A stretch of 7,553 nt of DNA, from NCBI GenBank assembly GCA_013214275.1, contig JABSPP010000076.1, positions 1-7,553 on the forward strand, given 5' to 3'. Under the pieces are notes generated by a model. It made no database searches. It saw only the letters and a program-made list of their open reading frames with translations, and was not told the DNA's origin. Made by a program: the position numbers and the translations under genes. Positions 6,867 through 7,553 of the stretch are shown one piece after another. Numbering within the stretch: the first letter of the stretch is position 1; every line of letters starts with the position of its first letter. Origin of the DNA: Flavobacteriaceae bacterium (GTDB lineage Bacteria; Bacteroidota; Bacteroidia; Flavobacteriales; Flavobacteriaceae).

Positions 6867-6930
6867 ATTTAGACTCCCAATGTTCAGAGAAGCTAAATAA
6901 GTTCCCGTTCATTGTTTTTTGTTCGCTAAT

Positions 6931-6947
6931 TTTTACAAGCTGTAAAA
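6931..6947. repeat. AT-rich 7-bp hairpin
   Basis: TTTTACA (6931-6937) and TGTAAAA (6941-6947) form a perfect inverted repeat around AGC. It lies between the two convergent genes, away from any start codon, so an operator role is unlikely; it could help end transcription. Confidence 0.4.
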
Positions 6948-7061
6948 TGGAAGTCAATTGAAATATTGCCACTGTGATTGTCAAGTGGTGACCTTCCCAT
7001 TTTGGAGGGGTTTACAGTAGCACCCTTAAGTCACTGAAAATCAACACAGATCTGTCAACAG

Positions 7062-7097
7062 AGCGTATATCGCTGGCCTATCGGCGCAACATACGCT
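7062..7097. repeat. Interrupted inverted repeat beside the toxin-antitoxin unit
   Basis: AGCGTAT (7062-7068) and ATACGCT (7091-7097) are exact reverse complements, with a second inner pair CGC (7071-7073) / GCG (7084-7086). It ends 22 nt beyond the antitoxin stop codon, so it may be an RNA hairpin ending the higBA transcript, or the edge of a mobile cassette carrying it. The consensus core sites of an integron attC are not recognisable. Confidence 0.4.
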
Positions 7098-7119
7098 TAG
7101 TTATTGTGCGTAGTACTTT

Positions 7120-7437
7120 TTATTCGGTCGCCAAGTCCATTTTTTGGTTAAGCAATTCCACATTAAAATTGATTTTTGCGTTTAATGCTCTGAATACCTT
7201 CAAAATTGTCTCAAATCTTGCATCGGTAAGGTTGTTCTCGATTTTTGAAATCTGAGCTTTTTTCACTCCTATTAATTCTCCGAGTTGAGTTTGGGTCAGG
7301 TTTCTTTCCTTACGGGCTTGTTTGATTGCTTCACCGATTAGGTCAAGTCGCAATTCGTTTTCATAAGCATCTCTCTCTGCCGTTCCTTTTTTTCCAAGGT
7401 ATTTGTCCTTTGCCTCGTCAAGTGAGTACGTTTTCAT
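7120..7437 (-). CDS. higA: HigA-like antitoxin, XRE-family helix-turn-helix protein
   Basis: A 105-aa cytoplasmic protein expected to bind and neutralise the adjacent HigB-type toxin and to repress the shared promoter. The N-terminal part MKTYSLDEAKDKYLGKKGT followed by a charged helix (ERDAYENELR) is the usual lead-in of this antitoxin group. Residues about 35-87 are the XRE helix-turn-helix: IGEAIKQARKERNLTQ, then TQLGELIGVKKAQISKIEN (50-68) with the recognition helix around Q63-I64, then ETILKVFRALNAKINFNV. The ATG at 7437 overlaps the toxin's stop codon by one base, a coupling typical of toxin-antitoxin operons, which supports this start. Toxin first and antitoxin second is the higBA order, opposite to relBE. 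The operator would lie upstream of the toxin, outside the window. Confidence 0.87.
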   Translation of the reverse strand: MKTYSLDEAKDKYLGKKGTAERDAYENELRLDLIGEAIKQARKERNLTQTQLGELIGVKKAQISKIENNLTDARFETILKVFRALNAKINFNVELLNQKMDLATE

Positions 7438-7553
7438 TACTTCTTGTTTTTGCTTTCAAAATATTTGTTCATCAATTCGGTCGCTTTGTCAATTTCTTTT
7501 TTCGGTGTTTTCTGCGTTTTTTTAATGATTCCATGCGTTGCGACTACAATGGT
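7437..7553 (-). CDS. higB: HigB/RelE-like mRNA interferase toxin, C-terminal 38 residues only
   Basis: The minus-strand frame is open from the window edge to a TAA at 7439-7437 and encodes TIVVATHGIIKKTQKTP, then KKEIDKATELMNKYFESKN. The L/A-x-HGF/I-x-KKT-x-KTP-x-x-EI-x-x-A pattern is the end of Gp49/HigB toxins of the RelE fold, which cut mRNA on the ribosome. The conserved His and the KKTQKTP loop are present. The N-terminal two-thirds and the promoter lie beyond the window, so activity cannot be judged. The stop codon shares one base with the antitoxin start, so the two are translationally coupled. Confidence 0.85.
   Translation of the reverse strand, partial: TIVVATHGIIKKTQKTPKKEIDKATELMNKYFESKNKK

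Larger units (their letters stand above)
6760..7119. other. 360-nt convergent intergenic region with repeats and hairpins
   Basis: It lies between the 3' ends of the BTAD regulator (plus) and the antitoxin (minus). I find no credible gene. It contains a flavobacterial palindromic repeat (6774-6866), a 7-bp hairpin (6931-6947), a 10-bp palindrome (7046-7055) and a 7-bp inverted repeat close to the antitoxin's 3' end (7062-7097). The pile of short structures suggests a place where sequence was gained, and it may serve as a transcription barrier between the two convergent units. Confidence 0.6.

Noticed and set aside
6707..6984. Frames of about 84 codons on each strand across the end of the BTAD gene
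   Set aside because: They run through the palindromic intergenic repeat, which often yields such spurious frames.
7046..7110. Integron attC site next to the toxin-antitoxin pair
   Set aside because: The region has inverted repeats, but I cannot match the GTTRRRY and RYYYAAC core sites, and no integrase is present.
1..7553. CRISPR array, tRNA or rRNA genes
   Set aside because: No regularly spaced direct repeats, no cloverleaf with a T-loop GTTCRA block, and no rRNA-like stretch was seen.

Overview
The window looks like part of a flavobacterium-like Bacteroidetes genome. It is AT-rich, its start codons follow A-rich leaders rather than Shine-Dalgarno sequences, and it contains an RHS/YD-type surface-protein domain typical of that group. 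It also holds an intergenic repeat that I recognise from Flavobacteriia. All identifications come from reading the translations by eye; nothing was searched.

Layout. Positions 1 to about 270 are the inside of a minus-strand gene, a large flavobacterial RHS-like protein, open at both ends. At about 262-276 it abuts, head to head, a plus-strand alpha/beta hydrolase that begins only at its nucleophile elbow (GWSGGG). Both genes are cut at the same place and no mobile element is visible, so this is a rearrangement breakpoint or a chimeric assembly join. Positions 835-5633 hold a tight plus-strand operon: a 1085-aa GPAT-HAD-LPAAT fusion enzyme, gpsA (18 nt later), and a small two-part protein with a phasin-like helical tail (11 nt later). 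After a 325-nt non-coding stretch with an 11-bp inverted repeat comes a stand-alone SARP/BTAD-type regulator (5959-6759). A 360-nt convergent intergenic region then holds a flavobacterial palindromic repeat and several hairpins. The window ends in a minus-strand higBA-type toxin-antitoxin pair (toxin truncated by the window edge).

How the genes fit together. GpsA makes sn-glycerol-3-phosphate from DHAP. The fusion protein carries the motifs to acylate it twice to phosphatidic acid, and it has a phosphatase-fold domain between the two acyltransferases. The hydrolase and the phasin-like protein would fit storage-lipid (TAG, wax ester) or lipid-granule metabolism, and the BTAD regulator could control it; those last two links are inference. 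The most unusual items are the complete three-domain acyltransferase fusion next to gpsA, the uncharacterised phasin-like partner, the SARP-like regulator outside Actinobacteria, and the breakpoint that removed the operon's upstream end.
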